Assembly (NCBI GenBank): GCA_031267825.1
Contig: JAIRYJ010000013.1
Location: forward strand, 62,001 to 126,000
DNA length: 64,000 nt
Reading direction: 5' to 3'
Origin: Bifidobacteriaceae bacterium
Lineage (GTDB): Bacteria; Actinomycetota; Actinomycetes; Actinomycetales; WQXJ01
Positions 1 to 8,071 of this stretch are shown piece after piece; position 1 is the stretch's first letter, and every line of letters starts with the position of its first letter. Position numbers and translations under genes: made by a program. The notes under the pieces are model-generated. The model was given only the letters and a program-made list of their open reading frames with translations, made no database searches and had not been told where the DNA came from.

Positions 1-750
1 TGTGACATAGTCCGCCTGGACAGTTTCAAGCAGGTTGATCCGGATCAACCGGATAAAGACACCGGCCGTCAGCAAGCCCAGTGTGATAGCGGGCAGAACA
101 GCATGGCGTAACACGTCAACCACATAGTCGAAGCTGCCTGACCTGACCGCGTCGATTATCAGTATGTGGCTCGGGTTCTCCATCCGGCCCAACTCCAGCC
201 TGGTCTCAAAGGTCGCTCTACCCGAGGCCGGCAGCCAGCCCAGTTGAGATGAGAACAGCAGCTTAAGCAACAAACCAACAAAGAACACCGGTGCGGCGTA
301 AAACAGCACCGCGAATGTCCTGATAGAAACATCGGGCAGACGGTCGTGATACCGCGCTGCCAGCCGTCCCAACGGAATACCAACCGCGAAAGCCACCAGT
401 AAAGCCCAAAACACCAGCTCCAAGGTGGCGGCACCATTGGTTAGGACCACCTCAGTGATCTCGCGGTGATCCTTCGAAGCGATACCAAAATCACCGCGCA
501 AAATGTTGCCCAAATATTCGAAGTACTGCACCCAGATCGGCCGGTTGTAGCCGGCCGCCTCCCGGCGGGCCTCCAGTTCAGACGCGCTTAGCCGACCGCC
601 TTGGGCCGCGGTGATCGGGTCACCAATGACTCGCATGAAAAAGAAAACCACCGTGACCAGGATCAGCACGGTGGGAATGAGCAAAGCCAGGCGCAAGCCA
701 AGGTAGCGCAAGAGCGCTGAGTTGGCCGATCGTTGCTTGCTGGGGCGCAT
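1..750 (-). CDS. Oligo/dipeptide ABC transporter permease, DppB-type (3' end outside window)
   Basis: Reading the minus strand from an ATG at 750 gives an open frame that runs off the left edge. An in-frame stop lies 15 bases upstream, so this ATG or a later codon must be the start. The protein begins MRPSKQRSANSALLRYLGLR, followed by a first membrane helix (LALLIPTVLILVTVVFFFMR). A short extracytoplasmic segment with PIWVQYFEYLGNILRGDFG comes next, which is the classic signature of DppB/OppB permeases of the binding-protein-dependent transport family. Further helices (LELVFWALLVAFAVGIPLG, FAVLFYAAPVFFVGLLL, AVLPAITLGLLTAGVFIRL) fit the family topology. It would form half of the membrane channel for peptide uptake. 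It lies about 320 bases downstream of the substrate-binding lipoprotein on the same strand, and the rest of the operon is presumably to the left. The C-terminal part, including the end of the inner-membrane loop that contacts the ATPase, is not in view. Confidence 0.9.
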   Translation of the reverse strand, partial: MRPSKQRSANSALLRYLGLRLALLIPTVLILVTVVFFFMRVIGDPITAAQGGRLSASELEARREAAGYNRPIWVQYFEYLGNILRGDFGIASKDHREITEVVLTNGAATLELVFWALLVAFAVGIPLGRLAARYHDRLPDVSIRTFAVLFYAAPVFFVGLLLKLLFSSQLGWLPASGRATFETRLELGRMENPSHILIIDAVRSGSFDYVVDVLRHAVLPAITLGLLTAGVFIRLIRINLLETVQADYVT

Positions 751-1069
751 GGTGGGGATAGTCTACCCACCTCATGCGGCAAACAGGGACACTTTCTGGC
801 GGTTCCTTTTGCCCGCGCCTTGCGAGGTCTTTCCTTGCCGGGCAAACCTCCCAGTAGACGATTCCGCCCGGATCTGGAGAACCCGCCTCACCACCAGACG
901 CTTCACCCGTCACAACCAACCAGCCAAAGCCAACTTGTCGCGGCTAGTCGCCGCGACGCCTGATGTCTTCAGCCGAAGTGAAACCGGCCGGTTGGGCGCG
1001 GCCACCGTTCATGGGTGGGGCGGCCCAACCGGCCGACTCAGATAGCTACTAGTTCAGACGGATGTCTGT
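751..1069. other. Intergenic region with two hairpins, between binding protein and permease
   Basis: There is no convincing gene here. Two perfect inverted repeats are present. One (937-957) has 8-bp arms GTCGCGGC/GCCGCGAC around a 5-base loop. The other (986-1034) has 12-bp arms GGCCGGTTGGGC/GCCCAACCGGCC around 25 bases. Both lie just after the binding-protein stop codon in the direction of transcription. Such hairpins commonly reduce readthrough so that the binding protein is made in excess over the permease, but neither has a clear T run, so that role is inferred. Confidence 0.5.
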
Positions 1070-2680
1070 TCACTTGCCGCCGTACAGGTCACAGACCGAC
1101 TGGGTCGCCCCCGGCAAGCCATCCGGCACATAGGAACACAACGGCGTGTAGGTGCCCTTGTAAACCTCTGAAGCCAGAGCCGCCCGGTCAAGTGAATAAG
1201 CGATCGCCTGGCGAATAGCCAGCTTCTGCTCATCAGTGTCACCAGGCATGGTCTCCAAATTGAAGACGATGTAGCGGATTTCACCACCCGGGCCGTAAAG
1301 CACATTGACCTTGCCGCCAGCTTCCAGATCGGCATAGTCAGTCGCCGTCAAAGAACGCCAAACCACATCAATCGTGCCGGACTCAATGTCGAGGCGCATG
1401 TTGTTCGATTCCTTGTAATAGCGCATGATGATTCCGCCATTCAGCGGCTTGCCTTGAACACCGTTATAAGCCGGGTTCGGCGCGTACTCAACCAGTTCAT
1501 TGATGTTGAACGTGGTGATGGTGTACGGGCCAGCGAACGCCTGAGCCGCCACAATCGTTTCAGACGGGGTCAGTTCAGTCGCACTGAAAACCTCATCATC
1601 AACAATCGGGCCAGTCGGAGAAGCCAGAACCTGCTCAAATGTGACATCGTTCGGCGACTTCAAACGGAACACCACAGTCAGAGGATCTGGTGCTGAGGTT
1701 GATTCCAAGTTGGTCAACAGTGAAGACGGCCCGTTTGGGTCAGCGATCGCCAACTGGCGGTCATAGCTGAACTTGACATCGTTAGCGTCCAAAGTGTTGC
1801 CATTAGCCCACTTCAAACCAGGCTTGATGGAGCAAGTCAGTTCATAACCATCGTCTGAGAAATCGCACTTTTCGGCCAGTTCAGGCTGCGGTGTGGGATC
1901 GCCTTGCTTGAAGGACAGCACCATCGGATAGACGTTGATCTGAACCAAATAGGAACCATTGTCATAGGACCCGGCTGGGTCTAGCGAAGTCACCTCGTCT
2001 GTCGTTCCAACCGTAACCTTGGCGGCGGCATCGTCCCCTTTAACAAAAGTGGCGAAACGGAACTGGAAGGAAGCGTCCATCGTGTCCTGCACGCCCTTGA
2101 TGTCCTGGCCCGTGACAGACGTCTGGGCGCCCTGCAACAACGGGATGGTGGACAGATGCTTGGCCAACTCATCCTGCAGGTCAGCGATCTTGCTTTGGCG
2201 GCTGGACGGATCAGTGTCAGTCCGCTCATCGTTCAGCATTGACTGAACTGTCGGATTGTCGAACCGGTTGCCGAGGAAGTTCTCCTTATCGAAGAACGGA
2301 GTCAAATAGTTGTCGGCGTCTGGGAAGTCGGGGAACCAACCCAGTTGGTAAGCCGGGTAACCATCAACCCGTTCCTTGTTGTAGGTCACCCATTCAGTCG
2401 ACTGCAAGTCGACCTTGAACAATCCGGTGGCCTCAAGCTGCTCCTTGACCAAGTTGTATTCCTGGTCGGAGGAGTCGCCATAGTGGTCGGAGTTGTACTG
2501 CAAAGGCAATGTCACCGGAATTGAAACTCCGGCATCCTGCAGTACTTGCTCCGCTTTGCTGATCTGGCCGGTATCGCCTGTAGCTCCGCCGCCGGAATCC
2601 CGCCGGTCATTACCGCAAGCGGTCAAACCGGCGGCAGCCACAGCGGCACAGGCCAATACGGCCGTGATTTTGCGCGTCAT
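1070..2680 (-). CDS. Circularly permuted dipeptide/oligopeptide-binding lipoprotein (SBP_bac_5 family)
   Basis: This is a substrate-binding lipoprotein of the DppA/OppA family that would capture peptides or similar solutes outside the membrane and pass them to the permease. From the ATG at 2680 it has a lipoprotein signal (MTRKITAVLACAAVAAAGLTAC) and a Gly/Ser/Thr spacer. The domain order after that is rotated. The first block (2563 to about 2039, KAEQVLQDAG ... QLGWFPDFPDADNYLTPFF ... FQFRFATFVK) is the segment that normally forms the C-terminal third. The second block (about 2029 to 1073, AKVTVGTTDEVTSLDPAGS ... KPGLKWANG ... RQAIAYSLDRAALASEVYKG ... DLYGGK) is the normal N-terminal two-thirds and ends at the stop. 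In E. coli DppA the order is the reverse, with the KAKALLKEAG helix following the RQALTYAVNKDAI segment. The reading frame is intact and every family landmark is present once, so this is a permutation and not a truncation. An in-frame extension upstream to 2863 has no signal-peptide character. No clear Shine-Dalgarno was seen. Confidence 0.9.
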   Translation of the reverse strand: MTRKITAVLACAAVAAAGLTACGNDRRDSGGGATGDTGQISKAEQVLQDAGVSIPVTLPLQYNSDHYGDSSDQEYNLVKEQLEATGLFKVDLQSTEWVTYNKERVDGYPAYQLGWFPDFPDADNYLTPFFDKENFLGNRFDNPTVQSMLNDERTDTDPSSRQSKIADLQDELAKHLSTIPLLQGAQTSVTGQDIKGVQDTMDASFQFRFATFVKGDDAAAKVTVGTTDEVTSLDPAGSYDNGSYLVQINVYPMVLSFKQGDPTPQPELAEKCDFSDDGYELTCSIKPGLKWANGNTLDANDVKFSYDRQLAIADPNGPSSLLTNLESTSAPDPLTVVFRLKSPNDVTFEQVLASPTGPIVDDEVFSATELTPSETIVAAQAFAGPYTITTFNINELVEYAPNPAYNGVQGKPLNGGIIMRYYKESNNMRLDIESGTIDVVWRSLTATDYADLEAGGKVNVLYGPGGEIRYIVFNLETMPGDTDEQKLAIRQAIAYSLDRAALASEVYKGTYTPLCSYVPDGLPGATQSVCDLYGGK

Positions 2681-2890
2681 ACCCATGGAGGTGTTATCCA
2701 ATCTGTCGATTACTGGTTGTCTTGCGCCGGCAAAGGTGAGATCGACGGCGGTAACGCAAGGCCAAGGGCCCCGCCCACCGGCAGCCTGGGTAACTGCCGG
2801 ACGCTGCGCCCTCATGCTAAACGCTTGCGGGCATTGTAGGGGAGAAAAATCAAGGCATTGCAACCAAACCGATACATGACGGCCAGCCCA

Positions 2891-2907
2891 CCCGACTTAG
2901 AGTCGGG
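2891..2907. promoter_or_regulatory. Palindrome in the divergent promoter region of pgi
   Basis: CCCGACT and AGTCGGG flank a 3-base centre and end 20 bases before the pgi ATG. The region between the binding-protein start (2680) and pgi (2927) must hold two divergent promoters. The palindrome could be an operator or part of a short leader hairpin. No Shine-Dalgarno precedes the pgi ATG, so a leaderless or near-leaderless transcript is possible. The role is inferred from position only. Confidence 0.35.
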
Positions 2908-2926
2908 CGCGATAGTCTGAGCTTCC

Positions 2927-4612
2927 ATGACTAACAGTCCTGTCGATCCCACCTCAACGACCGCTTGGTCGGCCCTCAAAGGCCACATCCAAGATCTCGC
3001 GGCCGACCGCATTGACCTGCGAACATGGTTCGCGCAACAGCCTACAAGGGTGCGCGATTTCACTCTCGGAGTGGCTGATTTGCGGGTTGATCTGTCGAAA
3101 AATCTGGTCCAAACCGAGACCATGCGGTTGTTGGTCGCCTTAGGCGGCGAAGTTCAGCTGAAATCTCAAATTGATGCGATGTTCGCTGGCCGCCATATCA
3201 ACGTCAGTGAGGACCGGCCCGCCTTGCACACCGCTTTGCGCCGTTCAACCAGTCAGCCGCCTTTGATAGTTGACGGGCAAAACGTCAGCGCCGCCGTCCA
3301 AGGAGAACAAGACAGGTTCCTCGGTTTCGCTGAGGACGTGCGTCACCAGCGTCACCTTGGTATCACCGGCAAGGCTCTAACCACGGTGGTCAACATTGGA
3401 ATTGGCGGATCAGATCTTGGCCCGGCCATGGTTTACCGCGCTTTGGCGGCTTATCACGGACCGATCCAGGCGCGTTTCGTGTCGAATATTGACCCGTCAG
3501 ATCTGGGTGAAACCCTAGCCACGTTAGATCCGGAAACAACTTTGTTCATTGTCGCGTCCAAGACTTTCACCACTTTGGAAACAATGACGAACGGCCGGTT
3601 GGCCCGGGCTTGGTTACTTGAAATGCTTGGTGCGCGCGGCATTGTGACTAGCGCTTCAAGTGCCGCCGAGGCTGTCGCGAAACATTTTGTGGCGGTCTCC
3701 ACCGCGACCGATAAAGTCGCCGCCTTCGGGATTGATCCGGTCAACGCCTTCCAGTTGTGGGATTGGGTTGGTGGACGTTACTCGGTTGATTCAGCCATCG
3801 GTTTGCCTTTGGCGATCAGCTTGGGGCCTGACGTGTTCCGTGATTTCCTGGCCGGGTTCGCGGCGGTTGACGCCCATTTCAGCCAGGAACCAATTGAACG
3901 TAACGTGCCGGCCCTGCTCGGTTTGATCAACGTTTGGTATGTCAATTTCTGGGATGCCCGGACGCATGCGGTGCTGCCATATTCGCAGGATTTGGGCCGC
4001 TGGCCGGCTTATTTACAGCAGTTGACAATGGAATCGAACGGCAAGTCAGTCCGTTGGGATGGCACCCCGGTGACAACCTCAACTGGTGAGATTTTCTGGG
4101 GTGAGCCGGGCAGTAACGGCCAGCACGCTTTCTTCCAGTTGTTACATCAAGGAACCCAACTCATTCCAGCTGATTTCATCGCTTTCGCTAATCCGTCCGT
4201 GCCGTTGGTTGATTCATCTCAGGATGTTCACGAACTGTTGCTGGCTAACTTCATCGCCCAAAGTTCGGCTTTGGCTTTCGGTAAGACGGCCGATGAGGCC
4301 CGGGCCGAGGGCACTCCCGAGCGGTTAGTTCCGGCCCGCGTTTTCACCGGTAATCGGCCTTCGACTTCGATCATGGCGCCGGCTTTGACACCATCTGTGC
4401 TTGGTCAGCTAATCGCCTTGTACGAGCACATCACTTTTGTTGAGGGCGCCGTTTGGGGGATCAACTCATTTGACCAGTGGGGTGTCGAGTTAGGTAAGGC
4501 ACTGGCCAGTCAGGTCGTGCCCGCCTTGGCCGGTGATCAGTCCGCCTTTACACAACTTGACCAGTCTTCTCAGGCCATGGTCGAGTATTGTCGCGCCGCC
4601 CGCCAGCGTTGA
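2927..4612 (+). CDS. pgi: Glucose-6-phosphate isomerase
   Basis: This cytoplasmic enzyme interconverts glucose 6-phosphate and fructose 6-phosphate in glycolysis, gluconeogenesis and supply to the trehalose pathway encoded later in the window. Its 561 residues match the long bacterial/eukaryotic-type family. The phosphate-binding SIS domain shows [15 protein letters not shown] followed by [14 protein letters not shown], and the second family signature is [19 protein letters not shown]. Catalytic residues are visible: Glu in TMESNGKSV (about residue 367), His in [16 protein letters not shown] (about 398) and Lys in [12 protein letters not shown] (about 523). The start at 2927 gives the expected N-terminus. 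A kinase of the ThiD/PdxK type follows 67 bases after the stop on the same strand. Confidence 0.97.
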   Translation: MTNSPVDPTSTTAWSALKGHIQDLAADRIDLRTWFAQQPTRVRDFTLGVADLRVDLSKNLVQTETMRLLVALGGEVQLKSQIDAMFAGRHINVSEDRPALHTALRRSTSQPPLIVDGQNVSAAVQGEQDRFLGFAEDVRHQRHLGITGKALTTVVNIGIGGSDLGPAMVYRALAAYHGPIQARFVSNIDPSDLGETLATLDPETTLFIVASKTFTTLETMTNGRLARAWLLEMLGARGIVTSASSAAEAVAKHFVAVSTATDKVAAFGIDPVNAFQLWDWVGGRYSVDSAIGLPLAISLGPDVFRDFLAGFAAVDAHFSQEPIERNVPALLGLINVWYVNFWDARTHAVLPYSQDLGRWPAYLQQLTMESNGKSVRWDGTPVTTSTGEIFWGEPGSNGQHAFFQLLHQGTQLIPADFIAFANPSVPLVDSSQDVHELLLANFIAQSSALAFGKTADEARAEGTPERLVPARVFTGNRPSTSIMAPALTPSVLGQLIALYEHITFVEGAVWGINSFDQWGVELGKALASQVVPALAGDQSAFTQLDQSSQAMVEYCRAARQR

Positions 4613-4679
4613 TTAGTTGTACGATGCCGTCTTGCCTGGTCCCATAACCGGGGCGGGTTTAGCGGAAGGAAGTTTAGGT

Positions 4680-5486
4680 ATGAGATTCGCCTACGTCATC
4701 GCGGGTTCTGAAGCCACCGGCGGAGCCGGCCTGCAAGCTGATTTGAAAACTTTCCAGCGGCTTGGTGTTTATGGGATTGGCACTATCACCTGCATAGTTT
4801 CATTCGACCCAGCGAATGACTGGGGGCACCGTTTCCACCCGGTGGATCCATCGGTCATTGCCGAACAGTTTGAGGCCGCCAACGCTTCGCAAGACTTAGA
4901 CACTGTCAAGATCGGCATGCTAGGCACGCCTGCCACGATTGATGTGGTGGCTGAGGCTTTAGCTTCCAAGCCTTGGCGTCACGTGGTGCTGGACCCGGTC
5001 TTGATCTGCAAAGGCCAGGAGCCTGGCGCCGCGCTCAACACTGATAACGCGCTGAAAGCGCGAATCCTGCCGTTGGCGACGGTTGTCACGCCCAACAATT
5101 TTGAGGCCCGGGCTTTGTCTGGCCTGGATTCACTCAGCACCATCGCCGATCTAGCTGAGGCTGGCAGACGCATCCTGGCTTTCGGGCCTCAGGCGGTCAT
5201 AGTCAAGGGCGGGGTCGATTTCCCCGGCCCGGACGCGGTTGATGTTCTGGTTCAGCGTGATCCGGCTGGCGGCGAACCGTCAGTTGAAGTTTTCTCCGTG
5301 CCGAAGATCGGTCAGGAACGGGTTTCTGGCGCGGGCTGTACCTTCGCCTCAGCGGTCACGGCCGAGTTGGCCAAGGGAGCCACCGTGGCCGCGGCTGTCG
5401 GGACCGCCAAGGCTTTGGTTACTCGCGGGATTGAACAGCGCGTTTCAGGTCACACTCCTTTCGATACGGTCTGGCAAGGCGCCTGA
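4680..5486 (+). CDS. Hydroxymethylpyrimidine/phosphomethylpyrimidine or pyridoxine kinase (ThiD/PdxK family)
   Basis: A ribokinase-fold ATP-dependent kinase of 268 residues that phosphorylates either the thiamin pyrimidine precursor or vitamin B6 vitamers. The N-terminus MRFAYVIAGSEATGGAGLQA contains the family glycine-rich substrate loop (normally GSDSSGGAGIQAD, here GSEATGGAGLQAD). Near residue 215 the anion-hole motif SGAGCTFASAVTAEL carries the segment that activates the phosphoryl acceptor. The variant loop and the segment TCIVSFDPANDWGHRFHP resemble the PdxK-like branch, so vitamin B6 is a real possibility and no gene symbol is given. The ATG at 4680 has a strong GGAAGGAAG site 7 bases upstream. 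An in-frame TTG at 4617 is less likely. No other thiamin genes and no TPP riboswitch adjoin it. Confidence 0.85.
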   Translation: MRFAYVIAGSEATGGAGLQADLKTFQRLGVYGIGTITCIVSFDPANDWGHRFHPVDPSVIAEQFEAANASQDLDTVKIGMLGTPATIDVVAEALASKPWRHVVLDPVLICKGQEPGAALNTDNALKARILPLATVVTPNNFEARALSGLDSLSTIADLAEAGRRILAFGPQAVIVKGGVDFPGPDAVDVLVQRDPAGGEPSVEVFSVPKIGQERVSGAGCTFASAVTAELAKGATVAAAVGTAKALVTRGIEQRVSGHTPFDTVWQGA

Positions 5487-5528
5487 TCCGTTCGGCCGTC
5501 GGGCGGGCCAAGCCCGCCCGACCGACCC

Positions 5529-5559
5529 GTCAACTAATTCCTCCGGGGAATTAGTTGAC
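5529..5559. terminator. Hairpin terminator between the kinase and the RNase H gene
   Basis: A perfect 13-bp inverted repeat (GTCAACTAATTCC / GGAATTAGTTGAC) with a 5-base loop follows the kinase stop by about 40 bases. It serves the convergent end of the kinase gene and the RNase H gene. A T-rich stretch follows on the plus strand. The stem core AACTAATTCC is also used in the hairpin at 42843-42867. Confidence 0.6.
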
Positions 5560-5670
5560 GTTTGGTTTGACGCTTCAGGCCAACCGCGCCCACTTCCGGC
5601 CGGGCCCCCTGGCCAGATGGCGGTGGCGACCACCCAGGATGTCGAATGTCAACTTGGAGCGCGAAGGCTG

Positions 5671-6765
5671 TCATCTGACACTCTCCTGGCCCGCCTCAAG
5701 TAGACCGGCGGCGATGTCAGCCACAATCCCGCCCAGCAGGCCGCCGGCCGCCTCCGCTGGCAGACCAGCCTCATAGGCTCGCCGGGCGGCCACGGCTAGA
5801 CGGTCAGCCGCCTCGTTTAGCTGGTGGCCGCGATGAGCCCCAACCCAGCGCAGCTCAACTGGTCGGCGCCTAGCCTCAGCCCGCAGACCCATCGCCTGGC
5901 GGGCGGCCAGTGAGCTGGACGCCCGGGTTGGGTTGTGGAAGGCGGCGATGGCGGCCCGCGAGTCGGTCAGGATGGTTAGATGTTTGCCGCCCACCTGGTG
6001 AGCCGCCAGGCGGGCGGCGGCCAGTTCTCCAGCCTCAATGTCTGATGTTCCAAGCAGGACATCGTGGCCGATCGCCCGCCCATCAAGTGACACATAGGCG
6101 ATCCCAATGGCCGGTTCGCGGCCACCTTGGACCCGGCCAGCGAAACGGCGTGCTGAGGCGTCAGTCGCCACCAGCCGTCCAACCGGCCGCCCCAGACAGG
6201 CCCGCCGGGCGGCAGCCTTCGACCCGGCGGACACCGCGTCAAACGAACCCAGGTCGGTAGCTGGACTCACCGTGGCGGCCTGACGGGAGGCATCGGCCAC
6301 TGCCGATTCGGGCGCGTTCCCCGTCCCAGCTAGGTTCACCGCGTCAAACGAACCCAGGTCGGTAGCTGGACTCACCGCAGCGGCCTGACGGGCGGCATCG
6401 GCCACCGCCGAAAGAGGGCCTGGACAGGCCGTACCAAGCAACTCGGCCGCTGGAAACGACCCGCTCATGGAGGTCAGAGCCTGATGCAAGGCGCCATCAA
6501 GGATGAAGACTGGCGCCACCGGATCACCTGGCAGATCGTGGTAGAGCGCCGCGAAGGCATCAAGCAAACTGGTCCGCAACTCGCCCAGATCACTGGCCAC
6601 GCCAGTCGTGCCGCTCCGAAACGAACCCCGCTCTGGTTCTAGAGCCCAAGCCGCGACCCAGTTGGACGGGCCAGACGGAAAAGCTCCAACCGCACCGCGC
6701 GGGCAGGCCAGGTGATGCCGTGTGGCCAGCCCCACCTCGCCAGGCTTGGTTACCGGGCGGCTCAT
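5671..6765 (-). CDS. RNase H family protein with an extra N-terminal RNase H-like region
   Basis: The C-terminal part (about residues 195-335 of 364) is a type 1 RNase H domain that would cut RNA in RNA-DNA hybrids. It shows the acidic catalytic set: Asp in LVATDASARR, Glu in DIEAGELAAARLAA, Asp in LTILTDSRAAIAAF and Asp in NEAADRLAVAARRA. The first 110 residues (NWVAAWALEPERGSF, GVASDLGELRTSLLDAFAAL, PVFILDGALHQAL) have the same strand-helix pattern without the catalytic acids, suggesting a degenerate duplicate of the fold; this is inference. Between them is a Ser/Ala/Asp linker made by an in-frame 105-bp duplication (copies 6232-6304 and 6337-6409, almost identical). The start codon overlaps the stop of the metalloprotease gene (ATGA), so the two are translationally coupled. 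Its sequence does not show whether it is the main RNase HI of the cell. Confidence 0.8.
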   Translation of the reverse strand: MSRPVTKPGEVGLATRHHLACPRGAVGAFPSGPSNWVAAWALEPERGSFRSGTTGVASDLGELRTSLLDAFAALYHDLPGDPVAPVFILDGALHQALTSMSGSFPAAELLGTACPGPLSAVADAARQAAAVSPATDLGSFDAVNLAGTGNAPESAVADASRQAATVSPATDLGSFDAVSAGSKAAARRACLGRPVGRLVATDASARRFAGRVQGGREPAIGIAYVSLDGRAIGHDVLLGTSDIEAGELAAARLAAHQVGGKHLTILTDSRAAIAAFHNPTRASSSLAARQAMGLRAEARRRPVELRWVGAHRGHQLNEAADRLAVAARRAYEAGLPAEAAGGLLGGIVADIAAGLLEAGQESVR

Positions 6766-7796
6766 GATGCCACCTGGCAGCCAAGTTGACGCAACACGGC
6801 CCGATCGCCTGGGCCTAGGAACGGATCTTCGCCTGGCATCAGTCCAGGCGCCATCAGTTCATGACCCGCGCTCGCCTCATCAGCGTGCCCCGCGCCGATG
6901 GCGTGCATCAGTTCATGTGTTAGGACGCCCTGACCGTAAGCGGTTGTTGGGTCAAGCCTTGGATCATCCCTAATCAGGACGAAGCCACGCCTAACACTGT
7001 CCAACGAGTTACTTGTACCGCCCAGGCCGTTGATGGTTGAAGCCGGGTCGATTTGTCTTCCCAGAACCACAGTCCCAGCCGGGCGGTAATAAACCACGAT
7101 CGCGCCGCTCCGGGCTGTATTCTCCTCCGACAGATCCGGGCCGACTACCAGTGGTAGGCCGGAATACCGCACAACAGTGGTGACCGCCACGTTGAGGGCC
7201 TCTTCGGCTCCCGGCGGGTACAGGCCGATCAGGTTGACTTCGATTGGCTGGTCGCATGGCCAGGCCAAAGGCTGGCCGTCGGTCTTGGCGTTGAGGTAGC
7301 TGTAGTCAGTGCCGTAGACGGCGTCTTCCTCAGAACTAGCTTTCAGAGCACCCGAATCATCCAGCCAAGAAGGGCCGGCCGGTGCGTCTGATCCGGCCTG
7401 GTCTGGCGAGGCCGGGTTAGGTGAGGACGGGTTGGGTGAGGCTGGGCCGATGCCCGGCCGGGCGGTTCCAGGATTAGTCATGGAGCTCGCCCCAGCCGCC
7501 AAGGCCGACCAGGCTTGTGGCCCAAACTGAACAATCAGCACCATGGCGGCCAGCACCAGGAGGATCCGCCCGGCGGTCACGCCGGGTCGGCCGCGATGAC
7601 CACCGGGCGGCCGCGCCTGACTGGCTGACAGGCCCGCGCTCCGCCCAGCGGCGAAACCAGACCGCCCAGGCCAGGTACTACCCGCCGAACGGCTCAGACC
7701 CGGCCGGGCGGCCGAACGGCTCAGACCCGGCCAGGCGGCCGAACGATGGCTTCGCCGTCGGCCGCCCGCCCCAGGGCGACGGATAATCAAACACAT
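6762..7796 (-). CDS. Membrane-anchored matrixin-like zinc metalloprotease
   Basis: A 344-residue protein that is probably anchored in the membrane by one helix (GRILLVLAAMVLIVQFGPQA, about residues 75-95) with its catalytic domain outside. Near the C-terminus is HELMHAIGAGHADEA, the HExxHxxGxxH zinc site of metzincins, followed by LMAPGLMPG, which fits the Met-turn. The cytoplasmic N-terminus is very basic and contains a repeated Arg/Pro/Ser segment encoded by two tandem 27-bp DNA repeats at 7687-7740. A Pro/Ser/Asn-rich spacer links the helix to the protease domain. The ATG at 7796 has an AAAGGAA site 6 bases upstream. A TTG at 7811 is in frame but overlaps that site. The substrate is unknown. 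The overlap with the RNase H gene suggests one transcript but no obvious shared pathway. Confidence 0.8.
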   Translation of the reverse strand: MCLIIRRPGAGGRRRSHRSAAWPGLSRSAARPGLSRSAGSTWPGRSGFAAGRSAGLSASQARPPGGHRGRPGVTAGRILLVLAAMVLIVQFGPQAWSALAAGASSMTNPGTARPGIGPASPNPSSPNPASPDQAGSDAPAGPSWLDDSGALKASSEEDAVYGTDYSYLNAKTDGQPLAWPCDQPIEVNLIGLYPPGAEEALNVAVTTVVRYSGLPLVVGPDLSEENTARSGAIVVYYRPAGTVVLGRQIDPASTINGLGGTSNSLDSVRRGFVLIRDDPRLDPTTAYGQGVLTHELMHAIGAGHADEASAGHELMAPGLMPGEDPFLGPGDRAVLRQLGCQVAS

Positions 7797-7909
7797 GACG
7801 ATTCCTTTCAATAAATCGCACTAGAAAGTGACACCAACAAACCGGCCGGGCCGCTCTGGTCACGCGAGCCCGTGACCGCGCTGAGGCGGCGGGCAAGGGC
7901 GACGCTGTA

Positions 7910-8066
7910 CCTAGGAGCCTGTCGTTTAACAGGTTCCTAGGCGGTCCCCCAGCGCCTTATCGCCGCGTTTGTGCTGGTGAGAGCTTCGCTCACAGCGCGT
8001 CAACTTGGGCCGCGAAGGGTGTTGTTCAACACCCTCCTAGGTCCGTGGTTTTGACCACGGACCTAG
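7910..8066. repeat. Composite intergenic hairpin element, longest copy
   Basis: Four hairpins lie in a row between two minus-strand genes. 7910-7941 has 13-bp arms ending in CCTAGG with one mismatch. 7961-8001 contains GTGAG/CTCAC around AGCTTCG. 8017-8034 has 8-bp arms GGGTGTTG/CAACACCC. 8037-8066 has perfect 13-bp arms CTAGGTCCGTGGT/ACCACGGACCTAG. The last begins 6 bases after the stop of the gene at 8072 and probably terminates it. Related modules recur at 23894-23970, 34540-34580, 54212-54275 and 56705-56785. Confidence 0.6.
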
Positions 8067-8071
8067 CGGCG

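Noticed and set aside
1070-2680. Frameshift or truncated binding protein
   Set aside because: The frame is open throughout and all family segments occur exactly once, so a rotated order explains the sequence better.
4613-4679. TPP riboswitch upstream of the ThiD/PdxK-type gene
   Set aside because: The gap to pgi is only 67 bases and shows no thi-box pattern; a plain ribosome site is present.
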